DNA from: Acidimicrobiaceae bacterium | GTDB lineage: Bacteria; Actinomycetota; Acidimicrobiia; Acidimicrobiales; UBA8592 | Assembly: GCA_024641655.1 (NCBI GenBank) | Contig: JAHECR010000002.1 | Coordinates: 62,001-126,000 of the forward strand | Direction: 5' to 3' | Length of the DNA stretch: 64,000 bases | Shown here: positions 26,441 to 35,687 of the stretch, in pieces | Layout: every line of letters begins with the position of its first letter | Position numbering within the stretch: the stretch's first letter is position 1 | The notes under the pieces: generated by a model | Told to the model about the DNA's origin: nothing | Seen by the model: the letters and a program-made list of their open reading frames with translations, nothing else | The model's database searches: none | Position numbers and translations under genes: made by a program

Positions 26441-27223
26441 ATGTGGGGTCGTAGACGTCGGGAGCTGCCCGACCACGACGAGGTCGAGGCGATCATCGAT
26501 GCCGGAGTGACCCTCGCCGCTACGTTGTCGACCGCTGAACGGTCCGGGCTCCACGCACTGGTCCTCGAGCTCCTGTCGTCGAAACGGTGGGAGGCCGTGG
26601 GCGCCATCGAGCTCACCGACGAGGTCCTGGTGACGGTGGCGGCCAACGCTGCGCTCCCCATCCTCGAGCTCGGGAGCGGCGTGTATCGCAACGTCGCGTC
26701 GATTCTCGTGCAGCCGGGCACCCGCTTGTCCCACGGAGTCCGAGCCGGGCCCTCGGTGGGGGTCGTCTCCGACGAGCCGATGCCGGTCGTCGGGGAAGCA
26801 ACGCCGAACCAGGGACCCATCTCGGTCTCCTGGGCGCAGGCGCGTGCGGACAGCCTGCACCCGCAGGAGGGTCGCAACGTCGTGATCCATGAGCTCGCGC
26901 ACAAGATCGACATGGCCGACGGCTACACCGACGGCACGCCCCCGCTGTCGGGCACCGCGGCGAAGCGATGGCACGCGCTGCTCGCCGACGAACTGGAACG
27001 CGCCGAGGTACGCGCCTCCGACGCCGCCTTGCGACCCTATGCCTTCACGAACCCCGCGGAGTTCTTCGCGGTCGCCACCGAGACGTTCTTCTGCACGCCC
27101 GCAGTGCTTCGCGACGCGAAGCCCGACCTGTACGAGGCGCTCGGAGCCTTCTACGGCCAGGACCCCGCGGCGCGAGTTCTCCCCGAGTCACCGGGCAATT
27201 CCCCGTCGACGTCACCACGATGA
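26441..27223 (+). CDS. mtfA: MtfA-type zinc-dependent peptidase
   Basis: A 260-aa protein of the MtfA (Mlc titration factor A) family; E. coli MtfA is 265 aa. The zinc motif HELAHKID (150-157) and the downstream YAFTNPAEFFAVATETFF segment, which supplies the third zinc-ligand region, are both characteristic. In E. coli MtfA binds the glucose repressor Mlc and has aminopeptidase activity; a role here is not implied by neighbours and no Mlc gene is present. The ATG follows AGGAGGTGG at ideal spacing. It is divergent from the CoA-transferase pair, and a perfect hairpin lies just after its stop. Confidence 0.9.
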   Translation: MWGRRRRELPDHDEVEAIIDAGVTLAATLSTAERSGLHALVLELLSSKRWEAVGAIELTDEVLVTVAANAALPILELGSGVYRNVASILVQPGTRLSHGVRAGPSVGVVSDEPMPVVGEATPNQGPISVSWAQARADSLHPQEGRNVVIHELAHKIDMADGYTDGTPPLSGTAAKRWHALLADELERAEVRASDAALRPYAFTNPAEFFAVATETFFCTPAVLRDAKPDLYEALGAFYGQDPAARVLPESPGNSPSTSPR

Positions 27224-27229
27224 GCGATC

Positions 27230-27253
27230 GGTGCCAGGCGCGTGCCTGGCACC
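27230..27253. terminator. Perfect 10-bp hairpin after mtfA
   Basis: Arms GGTGCCAGGC (27230-27239) and GCCTGGCACC (27244-27253) pair perfectly around a 4-nt loop, 6 bp after the mtfA stop codon. There is no T-run, which is common for actinobacterial terminators. It shares GGTGCC/GGCACC half-sites with hairpins elsewhere in the window, so it may also be a copy of a dispersed palindromic element. Confidence 0.6.
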
Positions 27254-27262
27254 AGCGACGAC

Positions 27263-27284
27263 TGCCACCGACAATTGCCACCGA
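27263..27284. promoter_or_regulatory. 9-bp direct repeat upstream of purL
   Basis: TGCCACCGA occurs at 27263-27271 and again at 27276-27284, a 13-bp period. It lies about 75-95 bp before the purL ATG and upstream of a TAGCCT element at 27314-27319 that could be a -10. It might be an operator for purine-dependent control; nothing in the sequence shows which protein would bind. Confidence 0.3.
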
Positions 27285-27356
27285 GATCTGGCCAGAGCAA
27301 ACGCACGGTCTCCTAGCCTGGGACCCGCCGCCCGCCGTCGCCTCCCCCGGAACCCG

Positions 27357-30300
27357 ATGCATCGCATTCTCGTCGAAAAGCTGCCAGCCTTCGCCGCCGA
27401 AGCCGGCCACCTGCTGCGCGACCTGCGCGAGTCGCTCGCGCTCTCGTCCCTCGAATCCGTGCGTCTGGTCCAGCGCTACGACATCGACGGGCTGACCGAC
27501 GCAGAGTTCGACGACGCGGTGCACCAGGTGTTGTCGGAACCCCAGGTCGATACCGCAAGTCCGCAACTGCACGTCGGAGGCGACGAACACGCCTTCGCGG
27601 TGGAGTACCTGCCGGGGCAGTTCGACCAGCGGGCCGACTCGGCAGCCCAATGCATCCAGATCCTCACGGGCAAGGACAAGCCGACGGTGGCCTGCGCCCA
27701 GGTCATCGTGCTACGCGGCTCGCTGTCGGCCGCCGATCTCGCTCGCGTGAAGGCCTACCTCATCAACACCGTCGACTCCCACGAGGCGTCGATGGAACTC
27801 CCGGAGACACTGCGGCGGGGCGTGCCGACACCTGCCGACGTGGACATCCTCACCGGCTTCGCCGACCTCGAGCCAGCCCACTTGCGCGACGAACTTGGGC
27901 TCGCGATGTCATCCGAGGACGTCGCGTTCTGCCAGCGCTACTTCCGTGACGACGAAGCACGCGACCCGTCGATCACCGAGCTCCGGGTGCTCGACACCTA
28001 CTGGTCCGACCACTGCCGGCACACCACGTTCCTCACGGCCATCACCGAGGTCTCCTTCGCCGATGGCACCGAGCCGATCGAACGGGCCTGGCAGACCTAC
28101 CTCGACGTGCGCGCCGCAATCGGCCGCGAGGCGCAGCCGATCACGCTCATGGACCTCGCCCTCACGGGCATGCGGGAACTTCGCGCGTCCGGTGAGCTCC
28201 AGGATCTCGAAGAGTCCGACGAGATCAACGCCGCGTCGATCGTGGTGCCTGTCGACCACACCGGCGAGAACGGTTCGGTCCACCGCTCCGAGTGGCTCGT
28301 GATGTTCAAGAACGAGACCCACAACCACCCCACGGAGATCGAGCCGTTCGGCGGCGCAGCCACGTGCCTCGGCGGCTGCATTCGGGACCCGCTGTCGGGC
28401 AGGGCGTACGTGTACCAGGCGATGCGCGTCACCGGCGCCGCCGATCCGCGCACCCCCATCGCCGACACGCTCCCCGGCAAGCTCCCCCAGCGCACGATCT
28501 GCCAGGTCGCCGCCGCCGGCTATTCGTCCTACGGCAACCAGATCGGTCTGGCCACCGGTCAGGTGGCCGAGGTGTATCACCCCGGCTACGTCGCCAAGCG
28601 CATGGAGATCGGCGCAGTGGTCGCCGCAGCGCCCCGCGTCAACGTCTCCCGGGGTACCCCGGCCCCCGGAGACGCCATCTTGCTCATCGGCGGCCGGACC
28701 GGTCGCGACGGCGTCGGTGGGGCGACCGGGTCGTCGAAGGAACACACCGATACGGCGCTGGAGAGCTCCGCGGAGGTGCAGAAGGGCGATGCCCCGACGG
28801 AACGCAAGATCCAGCGGCTGTTCCGCGATCGGGAGCTCGCGCGTCGGATAAAGGTGTGCAACGACTTCGGGGCCGGTGGCGTGTCGGTGGCGATCGGCGA
28901 GATCGCGCCCTCGCTCGACATCGACCTCGACGCCGTCCCCAAGAAGTACGACGGCCTCGACGGAACCGAGATCGCCATCTCGGAATCCCAGGAGCGCATG
29001 GCCGTCTGCGTCGGTGCCGCCGATGTCGATTTCTTTGTCGCCCAATCCGACAAGGAGAACCTGGAGTGCGTACAGGTCGCCACCGTCGCCGACCACGGTC
29101 GGCTCCGCATGACCTGGCGTGGTGCCACGATCGTCGACCTGGCGCGAGGGTTCCTCGACACGAACGGAGTCCGGCAACACGCGTCGGTCACCATCACCGC
29201 ACCCCGGCCGCGGCCAGACGTCTCCACTCCCGCCTCACTCGGCGAGCACCTGGCAGCCCTCGGACGGAGCTCCCAGAAGGGCCTCGGCGAGATCTTCGAC
29301 GGATCGGTCGGGGCTGGCACCGTGCTCTGGCCCTTCGGCGGTGAACACCAGCTGACCCCACCAGACGCGATGGTCGCCAAACTCCCGCTCCTTGAGGGCG
29401 ACACCGACGTCGCGACGTTCATGGCATGGGGCTTCGACCCGGAGGTGTCCTCCGCATCGCCGTTCCATGGCGCCGCCTGGGCAGTCACCGAGTCCGTGCT
29501 CAAGTGTGTTGCTGCCGGCGCCCGCCTCGTCGACGTCCGCCTGACGCTGCAGGAGTACTTCCCCAAGCTGGGCACCGACCCGGCTCGCTGGGGGCTGCCC
29601 TTCGCCGCCTTGCTCGGCGCCTTCGAGGCCCAGCACCGCCTGCGTTTGGCCGCCATCGGAGGCAAGGACTCGATGTCGGGATCCTTCAACGATCTCGACG
29701 TACCACCCACGCTCGTGTCGTTCGCGCTCGCCCCGGGTCGGGCGAGCCTGGCCCGATCACCGGAGTTCGAACGCGTCGGATCGACGATCTCGTTGATCGA
29801 CATCGGGGCGACCGACGAGGACCTGCCCGACTTCGACCGCATCGCCGAGGTCGCGGCGACCCTCCACAGCGCCATCGCGTCAGATGCGGTCACCTCGGTG
29901 AAGCTCATCGGCGGCAACGGGCTGGCACATGCGCTCGCCACCTGCTGCTTCGGCAACGGCCTCGGCTTCGCAGCCGCTGACCGATTCCCCGTCGCGTCGC
30001 TCTACCAGCCCAGGCCATCGTCGTTCCTCGTCGAGCACGTGGGGCCGCTGCCCGCCGGCCTCGGCGCGGTGCCGATCGGCACGACGACCGCCGAACCGGC
30101 CATCGTTCTCGACGGGGATCGGCTTCCCCTCGACGAGCTGCTCGCGGCGTGGACGTCGACGCTCGAACCCGTCTATCCGACCGGGATAGACGGGCCGCCT
30201 CGACACGTCGACCTGCGGGCGCCGGTGGTCCGCTCCCCGGCTCCACCCGCGTGGCCGGGTCTCGGGGTGACCCGGCCACGGGTACTGATCCCGACCTTTC

Positions 30301-31070
30301 CGGGCACCAACTCCGAGTACGACTCCGCCAAGGCGTTCCGCGAGGCCGGCGCCGAAGCCGAGATCCTCGTGTTCGCGAACCTCACGCCGGCACACATCGA
30401 GGCGTCACTCACTGCGCTCGCAGAGCAGATCCGGCGCTCCCAGATCCTGTTCCTGCCAGGCGGTTTCAGCGCCGGCGACGAGCCCGACGGCTCGGCCAAG
30501 TTCATCGCAACGGTGCTGCGCAGTCCCCGGGTCGCCGACGCCGTGATGGACCTCGTGAAAAACCGCGACGGTCTGATCCTGGGAATCTGCAATGGGTTCC
30601 AGGCACTGGTCAAGACCGGACTCCTGCCCCATGGCGACATCCGCGAGGCGACGGTCGAGGCGCCGACACTGTTCCACAACGAGATCGGGCGCCACGTCTC
30701 GTGCTACGTGCACACCCGCGTCGCGAGCACCATGTCGCCATGGCTGGCGAATTCGACGGTCGGGGCGCGGCATCGGCTGCCGGTGTCGCACGGCGAGGGC
30801 CGGTTCATCGCGACGCGGGAGGTGATCGCCGGCCTGGCCGCGAGTGGACAGATCGCCACGCAATACTGCGACGCCGATGGCAACCTGTCGATGGCTCTGC
30901 CGTACAACCCCAACGGGTCGGCATTCGCGATCGAAGGGATCACGAGTCCCTGCGGCAGGATCTTCGGGAAGATGGCCCACAGCGAACGACGCGGCGCCAA
31001 CGTCGCCAAGAACATCCCCGGCGACAAGATCCAGCCGATCTTCGCCGCCGGCGTGGCCTGGTTCGCCTGA
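27357..31070 (+). CDS. purL: Phosphoribosylformylglycinamidine synthase, single-chain long form
   Basis: A 1,237-aa enzyme for the fourth step of purine synthesis (FGAR + ATP + Gln to FGAM). The N-terminal PurS-like domain is followed by two PurM-like synthetase halves (KNETHNHPTEIEPFGGAAT, then a duplicated region with AAIGGKDSMSGSFNDL) and a fused glutaminase with GICNGFQALVKTG (Cys1078) and KMAHSERR (His1208, Glu1210). The length and motif set match the Clostridium/Bacteroides single-chain type rather than the separate PurS-PurL-PurQ proteins usual in actinomycetes. The ATG gives MHRILVEKLPAFAAEAG; upstream open frame is out of register with mtfA and ignored. The ribosome-binding site is weak (CCGGAA). 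Confidence 0.92.
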   Translation: MHRILVEKLPAFAAEAGHLLRDLRESLALSSLESVRLVQRYDIDGLTDAEFDDAVHQVLSEPQVDTASPQLHVGGDEHAFAVEYLPGQFDQRADSAAQCIQILTGKDKPTVACAQVIVLRGSLSAADLARVKAYLINTVDSHEASMELPETLRRGVPTPADVDILTGFADLEPAHLRDELGLAMSSEDVAFCQRYFRDDEARDPSITELRVLDTYWSDHCRHTTFLTAITEVSFADGTEPIERAWQTYLDVRAAIGREAQPITLMDLALTGMRELRASGELQDLEESDEINAASIVVPVDHTGENGSVHRSEWLVMFKNETHNHPTEIEPFGGAATCLGGCIRDPLSGRAYVYQAMRVTGAADPRTPIADTLPGKLPQRTICQVAAAGYSSYGNQIGLATGQVAEVYHPGYVAKRMEIGAVVAAAPRVNVSRGTPAPGDAILLIGGRTGRDGVGGATGSSKEHTDTALESSAEVQKGDAPTERKIQRLFRDRELARRIKVCNDFGAGGVSVAIGEIAPSLDIDLDAVPKKYDGLDGTEIAISESQERMAVCVGAADVDFFVAQSDKENLECVQVATVADHGRLRMTWRGATIVDLARGFLDTNGVRQHASVTITAPRPRPDVSTPASLGEHLAALGRSSQKGLGEIFDGSVGAGTVLWPFGGEHQLTPPDAMVAKLPLLEGDTDVATFMAWGFDPEVSSASPFHGAAWAVTESVLKCVAAGARLVDVRLTLQEYFPKLGTDPARWGLPFAALLGAFEAQHRLRLAAIGGKDSMSGSFNDLDVPPTLVSFALAPGRASLARSPEFERVGSTISLIDIGATDEDLPDFDRIAEVAATLHSAIASDAVTSVKLIGGNGLAHALATCCFGNGLGFAAADRFPVASLYQPRPSSFLVEHVGPLPAGLGAVPIGTTTAEPAIVLDGDRLPLDELLAAWTSTLEPVYPTGIDGPPRHVDLRAPVVRSPAPPAWPGLGVTRPRVLIPTFPGTNSEYDSAKAFREAGAEAEILVFANLTPAHIEASLTALAEQIRRSQILFLPGGFSAGDEPDGSAKFIATVLRSPRVADAVMDLVKNRDGLILGICNGFQALVKTGLLPHGDIREATVEAPTLFHNEIGRHVSCYVHTRVASTMSPWLANSTVGARHRLPVSHGEGRFIATREVIAGLAASGQIATQYCDADGNLSMALPYNPNGSAFAIEGITSPCGRIFGKMAHSERRGANVAKNIPGDKIQPIFAAGVAWFA

Positions 31071-31085
31071 CGGTCGGCTGCCTTC

Positions 31086-31109
31086 GGTTCCTGGCACGTG
31101 CGAGGAACC
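31086..31109. terminator. Bidirectional hairpin between purL and bioD
   Basis: GGTTCCTGGCAC (31086-31097) and GTGCGAGGAACC (31098-31109) form a 12-bp stem with one mismatch and no extra loop sequence. It lies between the convergent purL (stop 31070) and bioD (stop 31118), where a terminator used in both directions is expected. Confidence 0.55.
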
Positions 31110-31117
31110 ATCGAGGC

Positions 31118-31768
31118 TCACCGCTGCGTGATCAGGCCGAGGAGCTGCGTCTCCCACCGAGCCCCGGCGCGGACGGGCACCGTCGGGAAGCCGCACCGGT
31201 CGGTCAGCCATGCCAGGTTGCGACGATGCAGATCGTCGCCCGGGTCGTAGCGGTTCACGACGATGATCGGAACGACCGGTGCGAGTGCCCGGGCGGCCAG
31301 ACGACAGGCGTTGATCGTCCCGAGCGCCGCATCCGCGACCAGCACGACCGCGTCGGGGTCGAGCATCGGCACCAGGTCGATGCTGTCGGCGTCGTCGGCG
31401 ATGGGCGAGTAGAGACCGCCGACGGTCTCGACCAGCCCGAGGTCGACATTCGACGGCCATGCGGTCGCCGCCGCGAGATCGGCCAGGGTCGGGCCCGCCC
31501 GACCGAGCGCTTCCGCGGCCATCGGCGGCGCCATGGGTGCTGGTAGCCACAGATCGGCAGGGCAGACCGCCGTGGCCGTCTCCCCGGTCGCTGCGGCCAG
31601 CAACTCGGCGTCGGTGATCTCCCCGGGAGCGAAGGACTGGACCGGCTTGCGAGCGGCGACGTTCATGCCCTCCCCGATGGCGGCGTGCAGCAGATGCACC
31701 CCGACCCAGGTCTTTCCGACCTCGGTGCCCGTTCCGACCACGACGACGAGCGTTGCCGGTCTGCTCAC
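31118..31768 (-). CDS. bioD: Dethiobiotin synthetase
   Basis: A 216-aa P-loop protein that closes the ureido ring of dethiobiotin from DAPA, CO2 and ATP. The motif GTGTEVGKT (12-20) is the BioD version of the Walker A loop, followed by ARKPVQS with the substrate-contacting Lys, and VETVGGLYSP. The ATG overlaps the stop of bioF (ATGA). It is the last gene of the minus-strand bioA-bioF-bioD operon. Biotin made here would serve the acyl-CoA carboxylase encoded at the left of the window. No bioB is present in the window. Confidence 0.92.
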   Translation of the reverse strand: MSRPATLVVVVGTGTEVGKTWVGVHLLHAAIGEGMNVAARKPVQSFAPGEITDAELLAAATGETATAVCPADLWLPAPMAPPMAAEALGRAGPTLADLAAATAWPSNVDLGLVETVGGLYSPIADDADSIDLVPMLDPDAVVLVADAALGTINACRLAARALAPVVPIIVVNRYDPGDDLHRRNLAWLTDRCGFPTVPVRAGARWETQLLGLITQR

Positions 31769-32877
31769 GACAGTGCGAGCTCTCGGAGTGCGACGACGAG
31801 CTGATCGATCTGGTCATCGGTGTGCGCTGCGGAGAGGGCGATGCGCAGGCGGCTCGAGCCGGCGGCAACGGTGGGCGGTCGGACGGCCGGGACGTACAGG
31901 CCCCGCCCGAGCAGCGCAGCAGCTGCAGCCATGGCGTCTTCCTCGGCACCGATCACCACCGGGACGATCGGTGAAGGGTGGCCGGAGCGGAGTCGGTACA
32001 CCGCCGCGCGCAGTCGCTCGACGAGCCGGTCACCCTCGGGACTGCGCAGCACCCCCAGGGCCGCGAGGGCTGCGGCTGCGTCAGGGGGCGTCGACGCGGT
32101 CGTGAAGATGAACGGCCGGGAGCGGTTGACGAGCAGGTCGACCACATCTCGTGACCCAGCCACGAAGCCGCCGAGAGCCCCGAGTGTCTTGGACAAGGTT
32201 CCCACCCTGACGAGATCGCACTCGATGTCGTCGGGATCGACGTCGGGACCGAGCACCGCGTGGGCCTCGTCGAGGAGGAGCAACGCTCCGTGCCGCGCGC
32301 ACACCGACGCGAACCCGCCGACATCGGCGATGTCGCCGTCCATGGAGAAGACCGTGTCGGTCACCACGATCGCCGGCCCCGGGGTTTGCGCGAGGAGCGC
32401 GTCGAGATGGTTGAGATCGCCGTGACCGAAGACGCGGGTCGCCGCGGCCGCGAGTCGGCAGCCGTCGATGATCGACGCGTGGTTCAGCTCATCGCTCAGG
32501 ATCGTCGTACCCGCTGTGCCGAGCGCCCCGAGCACGCCCAGGTTCGCCTGGAACCCCGTCGAGAACAAGACGGCGGCTTCGGTCCCCTTCCAGGCGGCGA
32601 GCGCCTCCTCGAGATCGTGGTGCACTGGACGGGTGCCGACGAGGAGCCGCGCCGCAGTCGACCCCGTGCCCCAGCGATGCGCCGCGGCGACCGCAGCGTC
32701 GATCACCGCAGGGTGCTGGCTCAAGCCGAGGTAGTCGTTGCCGCCGAAGGAGACCACCGTCTCCTCTTCGAGCTCACCGACCTGACCGAACGCATCGAAC
32801 GTTCTCGTGGAGCGCCATCGCCCTGCCGTCTCGATGGCGGCCAGATCCGCAGCGATCCGCTCGTCCCATCGCGTCAT
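31765..32877 (-). CDS. bioF: 8-amino-7-oxononanoate synthase
   Basis: A 370-aa PLP-dependent alpha-oxoamine synthase that joins pimeloyl-thioester and alanine. Visible motifs are FGGNDYLGLSQHP, GTGSTAARLLVGT, LDEAHAVLG with the PLP-contacting Asp, and GTLSKTLGALGGF where Lys230 would bind PLP. Length and motif spacing match BioF. Start and stop each overlap the neighbouring bio genes by 4 bp (ATGA), so translation is coupled across the operon. Confidence 0.93.
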   Translation of the reverse strand: MTRWDERIAADLAAIETAGRWRSTRTFDAFGQVGELEEETVVSFGGNDYLGLSQHPAVIDAAVAAAHRWGTGSTAARLLVGTRPVHHDLEEALAAWKGTEAAVLFSTGFQANLGVLGALGTAGTTILSDELNHASIIDGCRLAAAATRVFGHGDLNHLDALLAQTPGPAIVVTDTVFSMDGDIADVGGFASVCARHGALLLLDEAHAVLGPDVDPDDIECDLVRVGTLSKTLGALGGFVAGSRDVVDLLVNRSRPFIFTTASTPPDAAAALAALGVLRSPEGDRLVERLRAAVYRLRSGHPSPIVPVVIGAEEDAMAAAAALLGRGLYVPAVRPPTVAAGSSRLRIALSAAHTDDQIDQLVVALRELALS

Positions 32878-34178
32878 GAGGCACCGTCGACGACTGCGCC
32901 CATCGCGCTGCAGATCGTGGCTAGCTGGGCGTCATCGGTGGGGTACGGGGGCATCGTGTACAGCAGCCGACCGAAGGGGCGCAGCCACACTCCGGCCTCG
33001 AGGAGGGCCCGTTGGCTCGCGGCCATGTCCACCGGTTCGGCCATCTCGACGACCCCGATCGCTCCGAGGACCCGGACGTCGGCCACTGCCGGTGACGCCG
33101 ACAGGGGCGCAAGGCCTCGCCGCAGTGCTGCTTCGATGCGGCGCACCTCATCCTGCCAGCGCTGTCCTATGAGGAGATCGATCGATGCAATCGCCACCGC
33201 CGCGGCCAGCGGATTGGCCATGAAGGTGGGGCCGTGCATCAGCGCACCCGACTCTGCCTGCGACACGCCGTGGGCCACCTCGGTGGTGCACAAGGTGGCC
33301 GCCATTGTCAGGTACCCACCTGTCAGCGCTTTCCCGACGCACATGATGTCGGGCGACACGCCGGCATGGTCGCAGCCGAAGAGCGCACCGGACCTGCCGA
33401 AGCCGGTCGCGATCTCGTCGGCGATGAGAAGGATGCCGTGGTGATCGCACAGCGCCCGCACCTCCGCGAGGTAGCCCGCGGCGTAGAAGCGCATGCCGCC
33501 GGCACCTTGCACGACGGGTTCGAGGATCACGCCTGCGATCTCTCCGCGATGGGTGTCGAGCAGTTGCTCGAGCTCGACGATGTGACTGCGGTCGAACGGC
33601 TCACCGAACGACGGCGTCGGTGTTGGGGCGAACAGGTGCCGGGCGAGCACGTCGCCGAACATCGAATGCATACCGGTCTCCGGGTCGCAAACGGCCATGG
33701 CCCCGAAGGTGTCGCCGTGGTATCCCGACCGGACCGTCACGAGCCGTTCGCGTCGTTCGCCGCGTCCCCGCCAGAACTGCAGGGCCATCTTGACGGCCAC
33801 CTCGACCGCCACCGAGCCCGAGTCGGCGAAGAAGACGTGATCGAGTCCTGCAGGGGTGAGGGCGACGAGCCGCTCGGCCAACTCGATCGCTCCGCGATGG
33901 GTCAGGCCGCCGAACATCACGTGTGCCATACGCTCGAGCTGGTCGGTCACTGCGGCGTCCAGCACCGGATGGCGGTATCCGTGGATGGCGGCCCACCAAG
34001 ACGACATGCCGTCGATGACGATGCGACCGTCGGCAAGCTCGAGCTCGACTCCTGCGGCGCGGACCACGGGCACCGCATCGAGGGCTGCCGGCATCGGCGC
34101 ATAGGGGTGCCACAACACCGCGCGATCCCGCTCGGCGAGGTCGCGCGCCGCTGCTGCTCGATCGTCGGGATGCGCCAT
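32874..34178 (-). CDS. bioA: Adenosylmethionine--8-amino-7-oxononanoate aminotransferase
   Basis: A 434-aa class III aminotransferase that uses S-adenosylmethionine as amino donor to make DAPA. It starts MAHPDDRAAAARDLAERDRA and shows WHPYAPM, DGMSSWWAAIHGYRHP, SGSVAVEVAVKMALQ, ADEIATGFGRSG (Asp254) and VGKALTGGYLT (Lys283, PLP). The DGMSSWWA segment is characteristic of BioA. It is the first gene of the bioA-bioF-bioD operon; the 67 bp upstream separating it from an acyl-CoA dehydrogenase stop probably hold its promoter, but no clear BirA- or BioR-type operator is visible. Confidence 0.93.
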   Translation of the reverse strand: MAHPDDRAAAARDLAERDRAVLWHPYAPMPAALDAVPVVRAAGVELELADGRIVIDGMSSWWAAIHGYRHPVLDAAVTDQLERMAHVMFGGLTHRGAIELAERLVALTPAGLDHVFFADSGSVAVEVAVKMALQFWRGRGERRERLVTVRSGYHGDTFGAMAVCDPETGMHSMFGDVLARHLFAPTPTPSFGEPFDRSHIVELEQLLDTHRGEIAGVILEPVVQGAGGMRFYAAGYLAEVRALCDHHGILLIADEIATGFGRSGALFGCDHAGVSPDIMCVGKALTGGYLTMAATLCTTEVAHGVSQAESGALMHGPTFMANPLAAAVAIASIDLLIGQRWQDEVRRIEAALRRGLAPLSASPAVADVRVLGAIGVVEMAEPVDMAASQRALLEAGVWLRPFGRLLYTMPPYPTDDAQLATICSAMGAVVDGAS

Positions 34179-34245
34179 GCCCCAAGGTTGGCTCGGCGCG
34201 CTGTCTCAGGCCACTTCACCGAGGCCCATCGGCGTCAAGGAGCGG

Positions 34246-35529
34246 TCAGGAGTTCTTCGGGAGGTCCTTGAACGGCACTTTGCGATCGTCGCCGGGCTCG
34301 CGGGCGAGACCCAACACCCGCTCACCGACGATGTTGCGCTGGATCTGATCGGAGCCCCCGTAGATGGGTGGCGCCGCGGCGAACAGCGCAACCTCGACGA
34401 GCTCTGCGAACCCGTCGATGCCGGTGAGGGCCTCGATCACCTCGGCATCGGACTCGTCATACCCGAACAGGGCCCCGCGCTGACCGAGCACGTCGAAGGT
34501 GACCGCTCGCGACTCGCGATAGAGGTGACTGGACCACATCTTGGTGAGGTTGGGCAAGCCCGCCAGCTCACCGCCGGCGGCGCCGAGGTCGCGTGCTCGT
34601 TGCCCCGTGAGGGCGAACGCCTGCTCGAGGCTGTAGAGGCGGGCCAGGCGCTGGCGCAGAACCGGGTCGCTCGACCGGCCGAGCGCTCGAGCAACGGCTG
34701 CCAGACGCTTCGCCGTCGTCGGTGCCGGGAAGTCGGGAGCGACACTACGGATGCCCGTGAACGCACCGGCGGGTCGCTCCAGGTCGCCTGCGAGTGGGCC
34801 CGGCGACGCCCACGACGACACCCCACCGGTGCTGCGGCGGCCACGCTCGTAGGCCAGCGTCGTGTTGGCGACGGCCCATCCGTTGCCCTCGCCGCCGATG
34901 AGGTCCTCGGCGGGTATCCGTGCATCGGTGAAGAACACCTCGTTGAACACCGCACGACCAGTGAGCTCACGCAGCGGCCGGATCTCTACGCCGGGCTGGC
35001 GCACGTCGATGAAGAAGTAGGAGATCCCGGCGTGTTTGGGTACCTCGACGTTGGTGCGCGCCACGAGCATTGCCTTGTTCGCGATCTGCGCGCTCGATGT
35101 CCACACTTTCTGGCCATTCACGACCCACGTGTCGCCGTCGTGTTCGGCGCGACACTGGAGCCCGGCGAGGTCCGAGCCGGCGTTGGGCTCGCTGAACAGC
35201 TGGCAGAACGCGTCGGCCCCGGTGAGCAGCCCCGGGAGCCACCGCCGGATCTGGTCGTCGGTACCGTGATCGATCAAGGTCGGTGCCGCCATCGCCGTCG
35301 CGAAGCCACCGGGCGGCGGCACCGCGCCGAAGGTCTGGATCGCACGAGAGAGCATGCCGGCGGCCGCCGGTTGGACACCCTTGCCGAACCGATCCGCGGG
35401 GAAGTGCGCGTAGCCCCAGCCGGATTCGGCCAGTTGGCGCCACCACTCCCCCAGGGTCATCCTGGGGTCCCAGGTGGCCTCGAGCCAGCCATGGAGCTCC
35501 CCCTGGAGCGCACCAACGTCATCGTTCAT
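34246..35529 (-). CDS. Acyl-CoA dehydrogenase
   Basis: A 427-aa FAD-dependent acyl-CoA dehydrogenase. The FAD/substrate region QLFSEPNAGSDLAGLQCRAEHDGDTWVVNGQKVW and the C-terminal PPIYGGSDQIQRNIVGERVLGL segment are intact. The first residues are acidic (MNDDVGALQGELHGWLE). The ATG at 35529 was chosen because upstream open frame lacks coding character. It is divergent from an APH-like phosphotransferase gene, a frequent ACAD neighbour in actinomycetes; the 158 bp between them probably carry promoters for both. The acyl chain cannot be predicted, but the large helical insert is like that of FadE-type enzymes for branched or ring-containing substrates. Confidence 0.9.
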   Translation of the reverse strand: MNDDVGALQGELHGWLEATWDPRMTLGEWWRQLAESGWGYAHFPADRFGKGVQPAAAGMLSRAIQTFGAVPPPGGFATAMAAPTLIDHGTDDQIRRWLPGLLTGADAFCQLFSEPNAGSDLAGLQCRAEHDGDTWVVNGQKVWTSSAQIANKAMLVARTNVEVPKHAGISYFFIDVRQPGVEIRPLRELTGRAVFNEVFFTDARIPAEDLIGGEGNGWAVANTTLAYERGRRSTGGVSSWASPGPLAGDLERPAGAFTGIRSVAPDFPAPTTAKRLAAVARALGRSSDPVLRQRLARLYSLEQAFALTGQRARDLGAAGGELAGLPNLTKMWSSHLYRESRAVTFDVLGQRGALFGYDESDAEVIEALTGIDGFAELVEVALFAAAPPIYGGSDQIQRNIVGERVLGLAREPGDDRKVPFKDLPKNS

Positions 35530-35687
35530 GGAGATCACCCGTTTCGCTGGGACGGCCTGGCACTGCAGTGGGAGCATAGGATCCGACGTCGGAGCCCGCC
35601 GCCGTACCAACCCCATGCGACGTCTCGCAGCGCTCGGTTCGCGGGCGCAGCCCTCGACCCACCCATCTGGCCCCTCTGGAGCGACCC

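Noticed and set aside
26889-27356. Upstream extension of the purL frame
   Set aside because: It lies inside the mtfA gene in another frame and gives a low-complexity Arg/Pro/Ser-rich peptide. The PurS-like domain begins at the ATG at 27357.
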